Assembly: GCF_014636495.1 (NCBI RefSeq)
Contig: NZ_BMEM01000001.1
Coordinates: forward strand, 186,001-250,000
Source of the DNA: Ornithinimicrobium tianjinense
GTDB taxonomy: Bacteria; Actinomycetota; Actinomycetes; Actinomycetales; Dermatophilaceae
DNA: 64,000 nucleotides
Reading direction: 5' to 3'
Shown: one piece after another, positions 19,741 to 30,383 of the stretch
Numbering within the stretch: position 1 is the first letter of the stretch
How the letters are laid out: each line of letters begins with the position of its first letter
The notes under the pieces: generated by a model
What the model was told of the DNA's origin: nothing
The model's input: the letters and a program-made list of their open reading frames with translations, nothing else
Databases searched by the model: none
Translations under genes and position numbers: made by a program

Positions 19741-21071
19741 GCGTGCTCGTGGTCGGGCTGAGCCACCGCTCCGCGCCGATGGACCTGCTCGAGCGCGCCG
19801 CGCTGGGCGACGCCGGTGCCGAGGCCCTGGCGGGCCGTCTCCACGCCGCCGACCACGTCAGCGAGTCGCTCGTGCTCTCCACCTGCAACCGCCTCGAGGT
19901 GGTCGTCGACGCGGGGACCTTCCACGGCGCCGTCACCCAGGTCGGGGAGGCGCTCTGCTCCGTGACGGGCCTGACGCAGGAGGAGCTGACGCCGCACCTC
20001 TACGTCCACTACGACGAGCGCGCGGTCTCCCACCTCTTCTCCGTCGCCTGCGGCCTGGACTCGATGGCCGTCGGGGAGAGCCAGATCCTGGGCCAGCTGC
20101 GTGCCGCCCTCGCCGAGGGGCAGCGCACCGGGCGGATCGGCTCGGCGCTCAACCCCCTCCTGCAGCAGGCGCTGCGGGTCGGCAAGCGCGCGCACGCCGA
20201 GACCTCGATCGACCAGGTGTCGCGCTCCCTCGTGGGCACCGGCCTGGAGCGCGCGCAGTCGGTCCTCGGCGATCTCACCGGGTCCAGGGTGGTCGTCGTC
20301 GGGGCGGGGGCGATGTCCGGCCTGGCCATCGCCTCCCTGGTGCGCGAGGGGATCACCGACGTCACCGTCGTCAACCGCACGCGCCGCCGGGCCGACCGGC
20401 TCGCCGAGCTGCACGGCGTCCGGGCCGCCGACTGGGACGACCTCGCCCACCTCGTCGGTGCGGCCGACCTGGTCCTGACCTGCACCGGAGCCCTCGGGTA
20501 TGTCGTCCGGCCAGACCGTCTGGCCCAGGCCCGTGTCGACGGCGGACGGTCCGGGGCCCCCCTGGTCCTCCTCGACCTGGCCCTGCCGCGCGACGTGGAC
20601 CCGGGGGTCACCACGCTGGCCGGCGTGCACCTGTGGGGTCTGGCCGAGCTGCAGGACGAGCTGGCCTCGCAGGCCGCGCGCGAGCTGGACGGACCCGTGG
20701 AGGCCGTCCGCGAGCTGGTGACCGGCGAGGTCGCCGCCTACCTGACCGAGCTGCGCGCCGCGCGCCTGGGCCCCACGCTCGCCGCGCTGCGTGAGCAGGC
20801 CAGCCGCGTCGTCGACGCCGAGATGACGCGCCTCGACCAGCGTCTGCCGCACCTGCCCGACGACGAGCGCGCCGAGGTCCGCCAGGCCGTGCAGCGCGTC
20901 GTGGACAAGCTGCTGCACACCCCCACGGTGCGCGCCAAGCAGCTGCACAGCGCCGACGCCACCAGCCCCGGTGACTACGGACAGGCCCTCCGCGAGCTCT
21001 TCGGCCTCGACCCGCACGAGGTCGCCGTCGTGTCGACACCTCCCGCCGCCGGACCCGGAGGTGCGGCATGA
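19737..21071 (+). CDS. hemA: Glutamyl-tRNA reductase HemA
   Basis: NADPH-dependent first step of C5-pathway tetrapyrrole synthesis: glutamyl-tRNA to glutamate-1-semialdehyde (444 aa). Catalytic Cys50 in [31 protein letters not shown] motif VVGAGAMSG and the C-terminal helical dimer domain are all present. Begins inside the rex stop (ATGA) and ends inside the hemC start. Confidence 0.97.
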   Translation: MSVLVVGLSHRSAPMDLLERAALGDAGAEALAGRLHAADHVSESLVLSTCNRLEVVVDAGTFHGAVTQVGEALCSVTGLTQEELTPHLYVHYDERAVSHLFSVACGLDSMAVGESQILGQLRAALAEGQRTGRIGSALNPLLQQALRVGKRAHAETSIDQVSRSLVGTGLERAQSVLGDLTGSRVVVVGAGAMSGLAIASLVREGITDVTVVNRTRRRADRLAELHGVRAADWDDLAHLVGAADLVLTCTGALGYVVRPDRLAQARVDGGRSGAPLVLLDLALPRDVDPGVTTLAGVHLWGLAELQDELASQAARELDGPVEAVRELVTGEVAAYLTELRAARLGPTLAALREQASRVVDAEMTRLDQRLPHLPDDERAEVRQAVQRVVDKLLHTPTVRAKQLHSADATSPGDYGQALRELFGLDPHEVAVVSTPPAAGPGGAA

Positions 21072-22066
21072 CCCGCGCCCTGCGCCTCGGGACCCGCGCC
21101 AGCGCGCTCGCGACCAGCCAGTCGGGCTGGGTCGCCGACCAGCTCCGGGCCGCCGGTCACGAGGTCGAGCTCGTGCACGTGCGGACCGAGGGTGACGTCT
21201 CGCGGGCCAGCCTCAGCGAGATCGGCGGCACGGGCGTGTTCGCCTCCGCCCTGCGTGACGCGCTGCGTGCGGGCCGGATCGACCTGGCGGTGCACTCGCT
21301 GAAGGACCTGCCCACCGCGCCGGAGCCGGGCCTGGTCGTGGCCGCGGTGCCCGAGCGTGAGGACCCCCGTGACGTCCTCGTCGCGCGCGACGGCCTCACC
21401 CTCGAGGGGCTGCCGGCCGGGAGCGTCGTCGGCACCGGCTCGCCGCGCCGGGCCGCCCAGCTCGCCGAGGCCCGCCCCGACCTGGTCGTCCAGGACATCC
21501 GCGGCAACGTGGACACCCGCATCGGCCTGGTCCGCTCCGGCGAGCTGGACGCGGTCGTGCTGGCCCGCGCCGGCCTGGCCCGGCTGGGCCGGCTCGAGGA
21601 GGCCACCGACGTGCTGCCACTGGAGACCATGCTCCCCGCGCCCGGCCAGGGCGCGCTCGCGGTCGAGTGCGCCGAGGCGGACACCGAGCTGCGCACCCTG
21701 CTGGCGGACTGCCTCGAGCACGCCCCCACGCGGGCCGCGGTCGAGGCCGAGCGGGCCGTGCTGGCCAGGCTCGAGGCCGGCTGCACCGCACCCGTGGCCG
21801 CGCTGGCCACCACCGCGATGACTACCACCCCTGGCACCCCCTCCACCCACCGTGAGCCCGTTCGGGACGACGAGCTCACCCTCACCGTGTTCGTGGCACT
21901 TCCTGCCCTGCAGGGCCGCCACGTCGCGACCGGGAGCTCAGCCTTCCCGGTCTCGCTCGGACGCGCTGCGGCCGAGCACCTGCTGTCCCGACTCGACCCC
22001 GTCGACGCGGCCTCCGGATGTCCCGCCGGAGACCCCTCGCGTGGATCACTAGCCCACGGAGCATGA
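21068..22066 (+). CDS. hemC: Porphobilinogen deaminase HemC
   Basis: Polymerises four porphobilinogens to hydroxymethylbilane (332 aa). Motifs: [46 protein letters not shown], and Cys239 in [11 protein letters not shown] that holds the dipyrromethane cofactor. A Thr/Pro-rich insert follows that Cys. Overlaps neighbours by 4 bp on both sides. Confidence 0.96.
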   Translation: MTRALRLGTRASALATSQSGWVADQLRAAGHEVELVHVRTEGDVSRASLSEIGGTGVFASALRDALRAGRIDLAVHSLKDLPTAPEPGLVVAAVPEREDPRDVLVARDGLTLEGLPAGSVVGTGSPRRAAQLAEARPDLVVQDIRGNVDTRIGLVRSGELDAVVLARAGLARLGRLEEATDVLPLETMLPAPGQGALAVECAEADTELRTLLADCLEHAPTRAAVEAERAVLARLEAGCTAPVAALATTAMTTTPGTPSTHREPVRDDELTLTVFVALPALQGRHVATGSSAFPVSLGRAAAEHLLSRLDPVDAASGCPAGDPSRGSLAHGA

Positions 22067-23733
22067 CCATGAGCACCGACGCCGCCGCACTCACCACCGC
22101 ACCCCTGCCCGAGCAGGCCCACGCCGCGAGGGTGGCGTTCGTCGGCGCCGGCCCGGGAGACCCCGGCCTCCTCACCGTCCGGGCGCGCGACTATCTCGCG
22201 GCCGCGGACGTCGTGGTGCTCGACACGCTGCACCGGGCCGACCAGCTCGCCCCCTGGGTCCGCGAGGACGCGGAGTTCGTGCTGGCCGCGCCGCAGGTCG
22301 CCGGCGGCAAGGCGCTGACCGAGGCTGCGCGCGCCAAGCTCCTGGTCAAGACGGCCAAGCGCTTCGCCGCGCCGAGCCACCTGGTGGTCCGGCTCATGGA
22401 CGGCGACCCGAGCGCCTTCAGCGGGCTGGCCGCCGAGGCCCTCGCCTGCCGCCAGGCCGGCGTGGCCTTCGAGATCGTCCCGGGCGTCAGCACCGCGTGG
22501 TCGGTCCCGGTGTACGCCGGGGTCCCGCTCAGCGCGCACGAGGGCAGCGGAGAGCTGCACATGGTCACGGCCGGGGACAGCTCGATCGACTGGAGCCTGT
22601 CGGTCCGCGAGGAGATCACCGTCGTCGTCCTCGGTGGCGGCAAGGCGCTGCTCGACGCCCTGCGCGGCCTGGTCGCCGCAGGTCGCCCGGGCAGCACGCC
22701 GGTCGCCCTCACCGAGCACGGCACCACCGTCACCCAGCACACCAGCGTGCTCACCCTGGACGAGGCCGTCGCCGCCATGAGCAGCGGCACCAGCGAGGTC
22801 CCGGACGCCTCGGTCGCGGTGGTCGGGCCGCAGGTCCAGCTGCGCGCCGAGCTGAGCTGGTACGAGACCAAGCCGCTCTTCGGCTGGTCGATCCTGGTCC
22901 CCCGGACCAAGGAGCAGTCGGGCCCGATGACCGACCGCATCGCCGCCTACGGCGCGACCGCGTCGGTGGTCCCCACCATCAGCGTCGAGCCCCCGCGGAC
23001 GCCACAGCAGATGGACCGGGCGATCCGTGGCATGGTCACCGGCCGCTACGAGTGGATCGGCTTCACCTCGGTCAACGCCGTCCGCGCCGTCCGTGAGAAG
23101 TTCGAGGCGCTCGGCCTGGACGCCCGCGCCTTCGCCGGGCTGAAGATCGCGGCCGTGGGCGGGGTCACCGCCGACGCGCTGCGCGAGTGGGGCCTGCAGC
23201 CCGACCTCGTGCCCTCCGTCGAGCAGTCGGCCCTGGGCCTGCTGCAGGAGTGGCCGCCCTACGACGAGGTCCTCGACCCGATCAACCGCGTCTTCCTCCC
23301 GCGGGCCGACATCGCCACCGACACGCTCGTGGCGGGTCTGCAGGAGATGGGCTGGGAGGTCGACGACGTCACCGCCTACCGCACCGTGCGCGCGGCCCCG
23401 CCGGCCGCCCCGGTCCGTGAGGCGATCAAGACCGGCGCCTTCGACGCGGTCTGCTTCACCAGCTCCTCCACGGTGCGCAACCTCGTCGGCATCGCCGGCA
23501 AGCCCAGCCCGAGCACGGTCGTGGCCTGCATCGGCCCGGCGACCGCCAGGACCGCCGAGGAGCACGGCCTGCGCGTCGACGTCATCGCCCCGGAGGCCTC
23601 GGCCGAGGCACTCGTGGACGCCCTGGCCCAGCACGCCCGCGTGCTGGCCGCCCAGGCGGAGGCCGACGGCGAGCCGGTGCGCCGCCCGAGCCAGCGCCGC
23701 GGCACGCCCCGACGCACCCGCGCCAAGCGGTGA
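22063..23733 (+). CDS. hemD: Uroporphyrinogen-III synthase fused to a C-methyltransferase-like domain
   Basis: A 556-residue two-domain protein. N-terminal half (about 20-265) is a SAM-dependent tetrapyrrole methylase fold ([28 protein letters not shown]); C-terminal half (about 275-530) is the HemD fold that closes hydroxymethylbilane to uroporphyrinogen III ([33 protein letters not shown]). The usual methylase GGDP loop reads MDGDPSAF here, so uroporphyrinogen methylation is uncertain. The tail is basic. Start by overlap with hemC (ATGA at 22063); a second Met is two codons on. Confidence 0.92.
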   Translation: MTMSTDAAALTTAPLPEQAHAARVAFVGAGPGDPGLLTVRARDYLAAADVVVLDTLHRADQLAPWVREDAEFVLAAPQVAGGKALTEAARAKLLVKTAKRFAAPSHLVVRLMDGDPSAFSGLAAEALACRQAGVAFEIVPGVSTAWSVPVYAGVPLSAHEGSGELHMVTAGDSSIDWSLSVREEITVVVLGGGKALLDALRGLVAAGRPGSTPVALTEHGTTVTQHTSVLTLDEAVAAMSSGTSEVPDASVAVVGPQVQLRAELSWYETKPLFGWSILVPRTKEQSGPMTDRIAAYGATASVVPTISVEPPRTPQQMDRAIRGMVTGRYEWIGFTSVNAVRAVREKFEALGLDARAFAGLKIAAVGGVTADALREWGLQPDLVPSVEQSALGLLQEWPPYDEVLDPINRVFLPRADIATDTLVAGLQEMGWEVDDVTAYRTVRAAPPAAPVREAIKTGAFDAVCFTSSSTVRNLVGIAGKPSPSTVVACIGPATARTAEEHGLRVDVIAPEASAEALVDALAQHARVLAAQAEADGEPVRRPSQRRGTPRRTRAKR

Positions 23734-24728
23734 CGGCATACCCCGTCCCCGCGGAGCGACCGCGGCGGCTGCGCACGACACCGGCGCTGCGCCGGCTCGT
23801 GGCGCAGACCCGTCTGCACCCCGCGGACCTCGTGCTCCCGGTCTTCGTCCGCGACGGCATCGACGAGCCCCAGCCGGTGTCCTCGATGCCCGGCGTCCTG
23901 CAGCACACGCCGGACAGCCTGGTGGCGGCGGCGCGTGAGGCCGTCGATCTCGGCGTCGGCGGGATCATGGTCTTCGGCGTGCCCCGCGAGGCGGACAAGG
24001 ACGGCACCGGCTCCTGCGGGCTGCGGCCCGACGGCGTCCTCAACACGGCGCTGCGGCACCTGCGCGACGAGCTCGGGGACGAGACGGTCCTGATGAGCGA
24101 CCTGTGCCTCGACGAGTTCACCGACCACGGGCACTGCGGCGTCCTCGACGACCGGGGGCGGGTCGACAACGACGCCACCCTCGAGGTGTATGCCGAGATG
24201 GCCGTCGCGCAGGCCCGCGCCGGTGCCCACGTGGTCGGGCCGAGCGGGATGATGGACGGCCAGGTGCGCGTGGTGCGTGAGGCGCTCGACGCCGCCGGGC
24301 ACCTGGACGTCTCCGTGCTCGCCTACACCGCCAAGTACGCCTCTGCGGCCTACGGCCCGTTCCGCGAGGCCGTCGCCTCCACCCTGCAGGGCGACCGCAA
24401 GACCTACCAGCAGGACCCGGCCAACCGGGCCGAGAGCCTCCGCGAGCTGCGCCTCGACCTGGAGGAGGGCGCCGACATGGTGATGGTCAAGCCGGCGCTG
24501 CCCTACCTCGACGTGCTCTCGGACGTGGCTGCGGTCGCGGACGTGCCCGTGGCGGCCTACCAGGTCAGCGGGGAGTACGCCATGATCGAGGCGGCGGCCG
24601 CCCAGGGCTGGGTCGACCGCGACCGGATGGTGCTGGAGACGCTGACCTCCATCCGCCGGGCGGGCGCGCAGATCGTGCTGACCTACTACGCCACGCACGT
24701 GGCGCGGATGCTCGGAGGGGGACGATGA
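23730..24728 (+). CDS. hemB: Delta-aminolevulinic acid dehydratase HemB
   Basis: Condenses two 5-aminolevulinates to porphobilinogen (332 aa). Schiff-base lysines lie in [14 protein letters not shown] and [12 protein letters not shown]. The metal site reads [12 protein letters not shown]: the second Cys of the zinc-type CxC is Asp, as in other actinobacterial enzymes that rely on magnesium or a partial zinc site. GTG start overlaps the hemD stop (GTGA). Confidence 0.96.
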   Translation: MTAYPVPAERPRRLRTTPALRRLVAQTRLHPADLVLPVFVRDGIDEPQPVSSMPGVLQHTPDSLVAAAREAVDLGVGGIMVFGVPREADKDGTGSCGLRPDGVLNTALRHLRDELGDETVLMSDLCLDEFTDHGHCGVLDDRGRVDNDATLEVYAEMAVAQARAGAHVVGPSGMMDGQVRVVREALDAAGHLDVSVLAYTAKYASAAYGPFREAVASTLQGDRKTYQQDPANRAESLRELRLDLEEGADMVMVKPALPYLDVLSDVAAVADVPVAAYQVSGEYAMIEAAAAQGWVDRDRMVLETLTSIRRAGAQIVLTYYATHVARMLGGGR

Positions 24729-25213
24729 CCGGCGCCGTGGAGCCGCGCTGGCTGGACGAGGAGGAGCAGCACGCCTGGCGGGCCGTCCTCCGTGCCGGGC
24801 ACCTGGTGCGCCTCGCGATGGAGGCCGCGCTCGACGCGCACGACGTCAGCCTGGGCGAGTACGAGCTGATGTCGATGGTGTCCGAGGCGCCCGGCATGCG
24901 GATGCGGATGGCCGCCCTGGCCGAGCTCGTCGTGCAGTCGCGCTCGCGGGTGAGCCACACCGCCAGCCGGCTGGAGCGGCGCGGCTGGGTGCAGCGGGTG
25001 CCGTCCGTGGAGGACGGGCGCGGTGTCGTGCTGGTGCTGACGCCAGAGGGTCGCGAGGTCCTCGAGGCGCTGGCGCCGGTCCACGTGGAGAGCGTGCGCG
25101 CCGCGCTGCTGGACCACCTGACCCGCGAGGAGTTCCTGGCCTACGGCGAGCTCATGAAGCGCGTGGTCCTGGCCAACCGCACGAGCGACGAGCAGGCGAC
25201 CGACGCCGTCTGA
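24725..25213 (+). CDS. MarR-family transcriptional regulator (heme operon)
   Basis: A 162-residue winged-helix protein: [40 protein letters not shown], then the wing [19 protein letters not shown]. It overlaps the hemB stop by 4 bp and so is the last gene of the rex-hem operon; its role in heme control is inferred from position only. hemL lies convergently 12 bp further on. Confidence 0.88.
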   Translation: MTGAVEPRWLDEEEQHAWRAVLRAGHLVRLAMEAALDAHDVSLGEYELMSMVSEAPGMRMRMAALAELVVQSRSRVSHTASRLERRGWVQRVPSVEDGRGVVLVLTPEGREVLEALAPVHVESVRAALLDHLTREEFLAYGELMKRVVLANRTSDEQATDAV

Positions 25214-25225
25214 GGCGCGCCGGCC

Positions 25226-26557
25226 TCAGGCGATCTCCGCCGCGCTCTCCGCGATCGCCTGCACGGTGTGCTCGACGGCCTCGTCGTCGTGCGCGGCCGA
25301 CAGGAACCAGGCCTCGAAGCTGCTCGGCGGGAGGTGGACGCCCCGGCGCAGCATCGCGTGGAAGAACCGACCGAAGCGCTCGAAGTGCTGATCGCGCGCG
25401 TCGTCGTAGTTGACGACCTCGCCCTCGCGGAAGAACACGCTGAACATCGAGCCCGCACGCTGGATCCGGTGGGGGATGCCGTGGCGCGTGAACGACTCCT
25501 CGACCGCGGCGGTGAGCGTGTCGGAGACGGCCGCGAGACGGGCATACACCTCGTCGGTGCACTTCTGCAGGGTCGTCAGACCGGCTGCCGCGGCGACCGG
25601 GTTGCCCGAGAGGGTGCCCGCCTGGTAGACCGGCCCCTCCGGTGCGAGCATCGCCATGACGTCGGCGCGACCGCCGAAGGCCGCCGCCGGGAAGCCGCCG
25701 CCCATCACCTTGCCGAAGGTGAACAGGTCGGGAGCCCCGCCCGCCGGGATCCCCTCGAGCCCCAGCCAGCCGGTCGACGAGCAGCGGAAGCCGGTCATCA
25801 CCTCGTCGCTGATGAGCAGGGCGCCGTGGGCGGAGGTGATCCGGCGCAGCGCGTCCGTGAAGCCGGGCGCGGGCGGGACGACACCCATGTTGCCCGCCGC
25901 CGCCTCGGTGATGACGGCCGCGATCTGCTGGCCGCGCTCGGCGAAGACCGCCTCGACCGCGGGGACGTCGTTGTAGGGCAGCACGATCGTCTCGCCGGCC
26001 GCGCTCGCCGGGACGCCGGGGGAGTCGGGCAGCCCGAAGGTCGCCACGCCCGAGCCCGCCGAGGCCAGGAGCGCGTCGACGTGCCCGTGGTAGCAGCCGG
26101 CGAACTTCACCACGACCGAGCGGCCCGTGAAGCCACGGGCCAGCCGGATCGCGCTCATCGTGGCCTCGGTGCCGGAGCTGACCAGCCGCACCCGGTCGAG
26201 GGGGCCGATGCGCCGCACGAGCTCCTCGGCGAGCAGCACCTCGCGCTCGGTCGGGGTGCCGAAGGAGAAGCCCGAGGACGCGGCCTCGATGACCGCCCGC
26301 AGCACGTCGGGGTCCGCGTGGCCGAGGATCATCGGTCCCCATGAGCAGACGAGATCGACATACCGCGTGCCGTCGGCGTCCCACATCCACGGCCCCTGCC
26401 CGCGCACCATGAAGCGCGGCGTGCCGCCGACCGACCGGAACGCCCGGACCGGGGAGTTGACCCCGCCGGGGATCACCTCGCGGGCGCGCTCGAGCAGCGC
26501 TGCGGAGGCGGGCGCGTCCGCGCCCTGGAGGTATGCCGTGTCGGTGCCGGTCGTCAT
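25226..26557 (-). CDS. hemL: Glutamate-1-semialdehyde 2,1-aminomutase HemL
   Basis: PLP enzyme giving 5-aminolevulinate from glutamate-1-semialdehyde, the step after HemA (443 aa). Motifs: [41 protein letters not shown], and PLP lysine in [12 protein letters not shown]. The Met at 26557 matches the usual N-terminus; the frame stays open 19 codons upstream without family likeness. AGGAG sits very close to the start (1 nt), so a leaderless mRNA is possible. Convergent with the hem operon. Confidence 0.95.
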   Translation of the reverse strand: MTTGTDTAYLQGADAPASAALLERAREVIPGGVNSPVRAFRSVGGTPRFMVRGQGPWMWDADGTRYVDLVCSWGPMILGHADPDVLRAVIEAASSGFSFGTPTEREVLLAEELVRRIGPLDRVRLVSSGTEATMSAIRLARGFTGRSVVVKFAGCYHGHVDALLASAGSGVATFGLPDSPGVPASAAGETIVLPYNDVPAVEAVFAERGQQIAAVITEAAAGNMGVVPPAPGFTDALRRITSAHGALLISDEVMTGFRCSSTGWLGLEGIPAGGAPDLFTFGKVMGGGFPAAAFGGRADVMAMLAPEGPVYQAGTLSGNPVAAAAGLTTLQKCTDEVYARLAAVSDTLTAAVEESFTRHGIPHRIQRAGSMFSVFFREGEVVNYDDARDQHFERFGRFFHAMLRRGVHLPPSSFEAWFLSAAHDDEAVEHTVQAIAESAAEIA

Positions 26558-26661
26558 GCTCCTAGCGTCGCACGCGGCGCCCGGCGCCCCTGCCGCAGGC
26601 CGGACCGGTCGCACTCCCGGCAGTCAGGAGGCGCACAGGATGGCGTGGGAGAATCCCGCGC

Positions 26662-27399
26662 ATGCCCCAGCCCGACCGTGAGCCCAGCGAGCCCGCGGCC
26701 CCGCCGTCTGCCGCCGAACCGCGGCGGCTGCCCGACGGACGCGCGGTGACGGTCGTCCACGTCGTCCGGCACGGCGAGGTCCACAACCCCGGCGGCGTGC
26801 TCTACGGCAGGCTGGCCGGCTACCCGCTGTCCGGCCGCGGCCAGGAGATGGCGCGGGCCACCGCGGCCGCGCTGGCCGAGAAGGACATCACCTTCGTCGT
26901 CGCCTCGCCCCTGGAGCGCGCGCAGGAGACCGCCGCCCCGATCGCGGCCGCGCACGGGCTGACCGTCCACGCGGACGAGCGCCTCACGGAGTCGGCGAAC
27001 ACCTTCGAGGGGCTGACCCCGGGCCGTGGCGAGGGCGCGTTCTGGCGGCCGCGGCACTGGCGCGCCTACACCAACCCGCTCACCCCCTCCTGGGGCGAGC
27101 CCTACACCGAGATCGCGGCCCGGATGCGCCTCGGCGTCGAGGCCGCCCGGCAGGAGGCCGCCGGTCACGAGGCCGTGGTGGTCAGCCACCAGCTGCCGAT
27201 CTGGACGCTGCGCCGCTTCATCGAGGGCCGTCGCCTCTGGCACCACCCGCGCCGCCGCCAGTGCACCCTCGCCTCGGTCACGAGCATCCTCTTCCACGGC
27301 AGCGACCCCGTGGGAATCACCTACACCGAGCCGGCCGCGCACCTGCTGGCGGGCGCCCTGGACGTCACGGGCACGTCGACCGAGGTGATCGGCGAATGA
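26662..27399 (+). CDS. Histidine phosphatase (phosphoglycerate mutase-like) family protein
   Basis: A 245-residue histidine phosphatase with the catalytic VVRHGEVHN, LYGRLAGYPLSGRGQE, ASPLERAQETA and a second His in VVSHQLPIW. It begins a run with the TlpA, CcdA, ResB and CcsB genes joined by overlaps, a linkage common in actinobacteria though the substrate is unknown. GAGAAT at 26649-26654 is 7 nt before the ATG (leaderless). Confidence 0.87.
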   Translation: MPQPDREPSEPAAPPSAAEPRRLPDGRAVTVVHVVRHGEVHNPGGVLYGRLAGYPLSGRGQEMARATAAALAEKDITFVVASPLERAQETAAPIAAAHGLTVHADERLTESANTFEGLTPGRGEGAFWRPRHWRAYTNPLTPSWGEPYTEIAARMRLGVEAARQEAAGHEAVVVSHQLPIWTLRRFIEGRRLWHHPRRRQCTLASVTSILFHGSDPVGITYTEPAAHLLAGALDVTGTSTEVIGE

Positions 27400-27995
27400 G
27401 GGTGCGGCACGGCATACCGGCGCTCGGGATGGCGCTCGCCCTCGCCCTGGCAGGCTGCTCCGACGACGGCACGAGCATCAACGCCCAGATGCGCCAGGGC
27501 GACGAGAAGGGCTACGTCGCCGGCGACGGCACCATCCAGCAGCTGACCCCGGACCAGCGCGACACCGTGATCGAGCTGACCGGCACCACCCTCGACGACG
27601 AGCCGTGGGCCGCGACCGACCACCGCGGCGAGGTCGTCGTCATCAACGTCTGGGGATCCTGGTGCGGGCCGTGCGTCGCGGAGACGCCCGCGCTGGTCGA
27701 GGTGTCCACGGCCTTCGCGGAGGCCGGCGAGCCGGTGCGCTTCATCGGGATCAACTCCCGCGACACGGTCGCCAACGCGCTCGCCTTCCAGCGCGCCCAC
27801 GACATCCCGTACGACTCCCTCCAGGACGACGGCGGCCGGACCCGGGCGCAGCTGGGCGGCCTGGGCATCGCCACCCCGTCCACCGTGGTGCTCGACGGCC
27901 AGGGTCGGGTGGCGGCGCGCGTCAGCGGCGAGGTCGACGCCGCGACGCTGCGGGGGCTCGTCGAGGACGTGCTCGCGGACGAGGCCGCCGGGTGA
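27396..27995 (+). CDS. TlpA/ResA-like membrane-anchored thioredoxin lipoprotein
   Basis: Predicted to keep apocytochrome c cysteines reduced on the outer face of the membrane. Lipobox LALAGC with lipid Cys21; a thioredoxin domain with redox motif WGSWCGPC (CGPC at 90-93) and GIATPSTVVL as the cis-Pro loop; 199 aa in all. Overlaps the phosphatase gene (ATGA) and the ccdA start (GTGA), placing it in the cytochrome c maturation operon. Confidence 0.92.
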   Translation: MRVRHGIPALGMALALALAGCSDDGTSINAQMRQGDEKGYVAGDGTIQQLTPDQRDTVIELTGTTLDDEPWAATDHRGEVVVINVWGSWCGPCVAETPALVEVSTAFAEAGEPVRFIGINSRDTVANALAFQRAHDIPYDSLQDDGGRTRAQLGGLGIATPSTVVLDGQGRVAARVSGEVDAATLRGLVEDVLADEAAG

Positions 27996-28726
27996 ACGAG
28001 CTCGTCCTCAGCGGCCCCCTGCTCCTCGCCGCCGTCGTCGCCGCCCTGGCCGGGCTGGTGAGCTTCGCCTCTCCGTGCGTGCTGCCCCTCGTCCCGGGCT
28101 TCCTCGGCTACGTCGGGGGTATGGCGTCGCCCACCCCCTCCTCGCGCCGTCGGCTGCTCCTCGGCGCGGCCCTGTTCGTGCTCGGCTTCACGGCGGTCTT
28201 CCTGCTCATGAGCGTGGTGATCTCCGGCCTCGGGCTGGCCCTCGTGCAGCACCAGGGGGTGCTGCTCCGGGTCGCCGGCGTCGTGGTGGTCGCGCTCGGG
28301 ATCTTCATGCTGGTGCGGCCCGACGTGTCCTGGCAGGTGCGCTGGCGCCCGGCGGCCGGGCTGGCGGGTGCTCCGCTGCTCGGGGTCGCCTTCGGCCTGG
28401 GCTTCAGCGCCTGCACCGGCCCTGCCCTCGTGGCGATCCAGACGCTCGGCACCTCGATCCTCCCCGGCGACGACCAGGTGGGGCGCGCCCTGGTGCTGGG
28501 CACGGCATACTCCCTGGGCCTCGGGGTGCCCTTCCTCCTCATCGCGGCCGGGCTGGGCTGGGTCAGCCGCGCCTCGCGGGCGGTGCGCGACCATCACGTG
28601 CTCATCCAGCGGGTCGGCGGCGGGCTGCTCGTCGTCCTCGGCCTGCTCATGGTCAGCGGCGTGTGGGCCGGCCTGACCGCGTGGATCCAGGCGAGCCTGG
28701 TCAGCGGCTTCGAGACGGTGCTCTGA
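27992..28726 (+). CDS. ccdA: Cytochrome c biogenesis protein CcdA
   Basis: Integral membrane protein (244 aa, about six helices) that passes electrons from cytoplasmic thioredoxin to the TlpA-type protein outside. The redox Cys pair is in FASPCVLPLVPG and GFSACTGPA. GTG start overlaps the tlpA-like stop by 4 bp; resB begins 2 nt after its stop. Confidence 0.93.
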   Translation: MNELVLSGPLLLAAVVAALAGLVSFASPCVLPLVPGFLGYVGGMASPTPSSRRRLLLGAALFVLGFTAVFLLMSVVISGLGLALVQHQGVLLRVAGVVVVALGIFMLVRPDVSWQVRWRPAAGLAGAPLLGVAFGLGFSACTGPALVAIQTLGTSILPGDDQVGRALVLGTAYSLGLGVPFLLIAAGLGWVSRASRAVRDHHVLIQRVGGGLLVVLGLLMVSGVWAGLTAWIQASLVSGFETVL

Positions 28727-28727
28727 G

Positions 28728-30383
28728 ATGACGACGGACCAGCAGGCGGACCTGCAGCCCGAGGGCAGCGAGCGGATCGAGCCCGACTACCCCAAGGACC
28801 GCACGACGATCGGCGGGCCGCGGCTCGGGCTCGTGGGCTGGGTCCGCTGGGTCTGGCGCCAGCTGACCAGCATGCGCACCGCGCTCGCGCTGCTCCTGCT
28901 CCTGGCGGTCGCGGCCCTGCCCGGCTCGGTGTTCCCGCAGCGCGGCGTCGACGCCGCCCGCGTGCGCCGCTACCTCGAGGACCATCCCGACGCCGGCCCG
29001 TGGCTGGACCGCCTCGGGATGTTCGACGTCTACTCCTCGCCCTGGTTCGCCTCGATCTACCTGCTGCTGATGATCAGCCTGGTCGGCTGCATCATCCCGC
29101 GCATCCGGCAGCAGGTCCGCTCCCTGGGCGCGCCCCCGCCCCGCACCCCGCGCAACCTCGAGCGCCTGCCGGTGCACCGTCATACCCTCCTCGAGGCGAC
29201 ACCGGCCGAGGCCGTCGCTGCGGCCCGGGCGGCGCTGGCAGGTCGCCGCTTCCGCCTGCGGGCCGAGGAGCCGGGCGCGCTCGTCGTCTCCGCGGAGAAG
29301 GGCTACCTCAAGGAGACGGGCAACATCCTCTTCCACCTCGCGATCCTCGGGGTGATCGTCTCGGTGGCGGTCGGGCACCTGTTCGGCTGGCGCGGGGAGA
29401 TCATCGTCAAGGAGCGGGAGACGTTCACCTCCGGCGCCGGGGCCTTCGACACCCTCCAGCTCGGCCCGCTCGTCGACGAGGAGGACCTGCCTGTCTTCTC
29501 GCTGCGGCTGGACGATCTCGACGTGCAGTTCGAGGCGGAGGCGCAGGGGGCGCAGTTCGGCCAGCCGCGCGTCTTCCGCGGGGTCGCGACGGTCCAGCAG
29601 GGGGACGAGCCGGCGCTCGGCGAGGAGTTCGCGGTCAACCACCCGCTGCACGTCGACGGCACCTCCGTCTACCTCCTCGGCAACGGGTATGCCCCGGTCG
29701 TCACCGTGCGCGACGCGGACGGCCAGGTGGTCTACCAGGACGCGGTGACCTTCCTGCCGCAGGACAACACCTACTCCTCCTCCGGGGCGATCAAGGTCAC
29801 CGGGCTGGAGCCCAACCTCGGCTTCGTCGGCGGTTTCTTCCCGACCTTCGCCGCGGACCCGACGCTGGGGATGGTCTCCTCCTTCCCCGACCTCGTCGAC
29901 CCCGCGCTCGTGCTCACCGCCTTCGAGGGCGACCTCTTCCCCGAGGGGCGGGCCCAGTCGGTCTTCTCGATCGACACCGAGGGCATGACGCAGCTGATGA
30001 AGGACGAGGACCCGCAGACACCGTTCAGCGTGGCCCTGCGGCCGGGGGAGAGCGTCGAGCTGCCCGGCGGGCGGGGCACGATCGAGATGGAGTCGGTGAT
30101 CCGGTGGGGCGGGCTGCTCATGCGGCACGACCCCGGGCGGCTGCCGGCGCTGCTGTTCGCCGGGCTGGCGCTCGTGGGCCTGGTCCTCATGCTCGGCGTG
30201 AAGCGGCGGCGCGTGTTCGTGCGGGTCGGGGCCGGCACGCATACTGAGGTGACGGTCGCGGGCCTGCCCAAGGGCACCGACCCGGGCCTGGAGGAGCTGG
30301 TCGAGCGGATCCTCGCCCAGACCGTGACAGCGGCGGGCGGCCGTGCCGTGCCCGCCGACGACGTGACGAAGGACGACAGATGA
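28728..30383 (+). CDS. resB: Cytochrome c biogenesis protein ResB (Ccs1)
   Basis: System II cytochrome c maturation factor that works with CcsB to deliver heme and apocytochrome (551 aa). N-terminal membrane helices (LTSMRTALALLLLLAVAALP; WFASIYLLLMISLVGCIIPR; NILFHLAILGVIVSVAVGH), a large outer domain from about 220 to 475, and a last helix LLFAGLALVGLVLMLGV with a cytoplasmic tail. Overlaps ccsB by 4 bp. Confidence 0.94.
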   Translation: MTTDQQADLQPEGSERIEPDYPKDRTTIGGPRLGLVGWVRWVWRQLTSMRTALALLLLLAVAALPGSVFPQRGVDAARVRRYLEDHPDAGPWLDRLGMFDVYSSPWFASIYLLLMISLVGCIIPRIRQQVRSLGAPPPRTPRNLERLPVHRHTLLEATPAEAVAAARAALAGRRFRLRAEEPGALVVSAEKGYLKETGNILFHLAILGVIVSVAVGHLFGWRGEIIVKERETFTSGAGAFDTLQLGPLVDEEDLPVFSLRLDDLDVQFEAEAQGAQFGQPRVFRGVATVQQGDEPALGEEFAVNHPLHVDGTSVYLLGNGYAPVVTVRDADGQVVYQDAVTFLPQDNTYSSSGAIKVTGLEPNLGFVGGFFPTFAADPTLGMVSSFPDLVDPALVLTAFEGDLFPEGRAQSVFSIDTEGMTQLMKDEDPQTPFSVALRPGESVELPGGRGTIEMESVIRWGGLLMRHDPGRLPALLFAGLALVGLVLMLGVKRRRVFVRVGAGTHTEVTVAGLPKGTDPGLEELVERILAQTVTAAGGRAVPADDVTKDDR

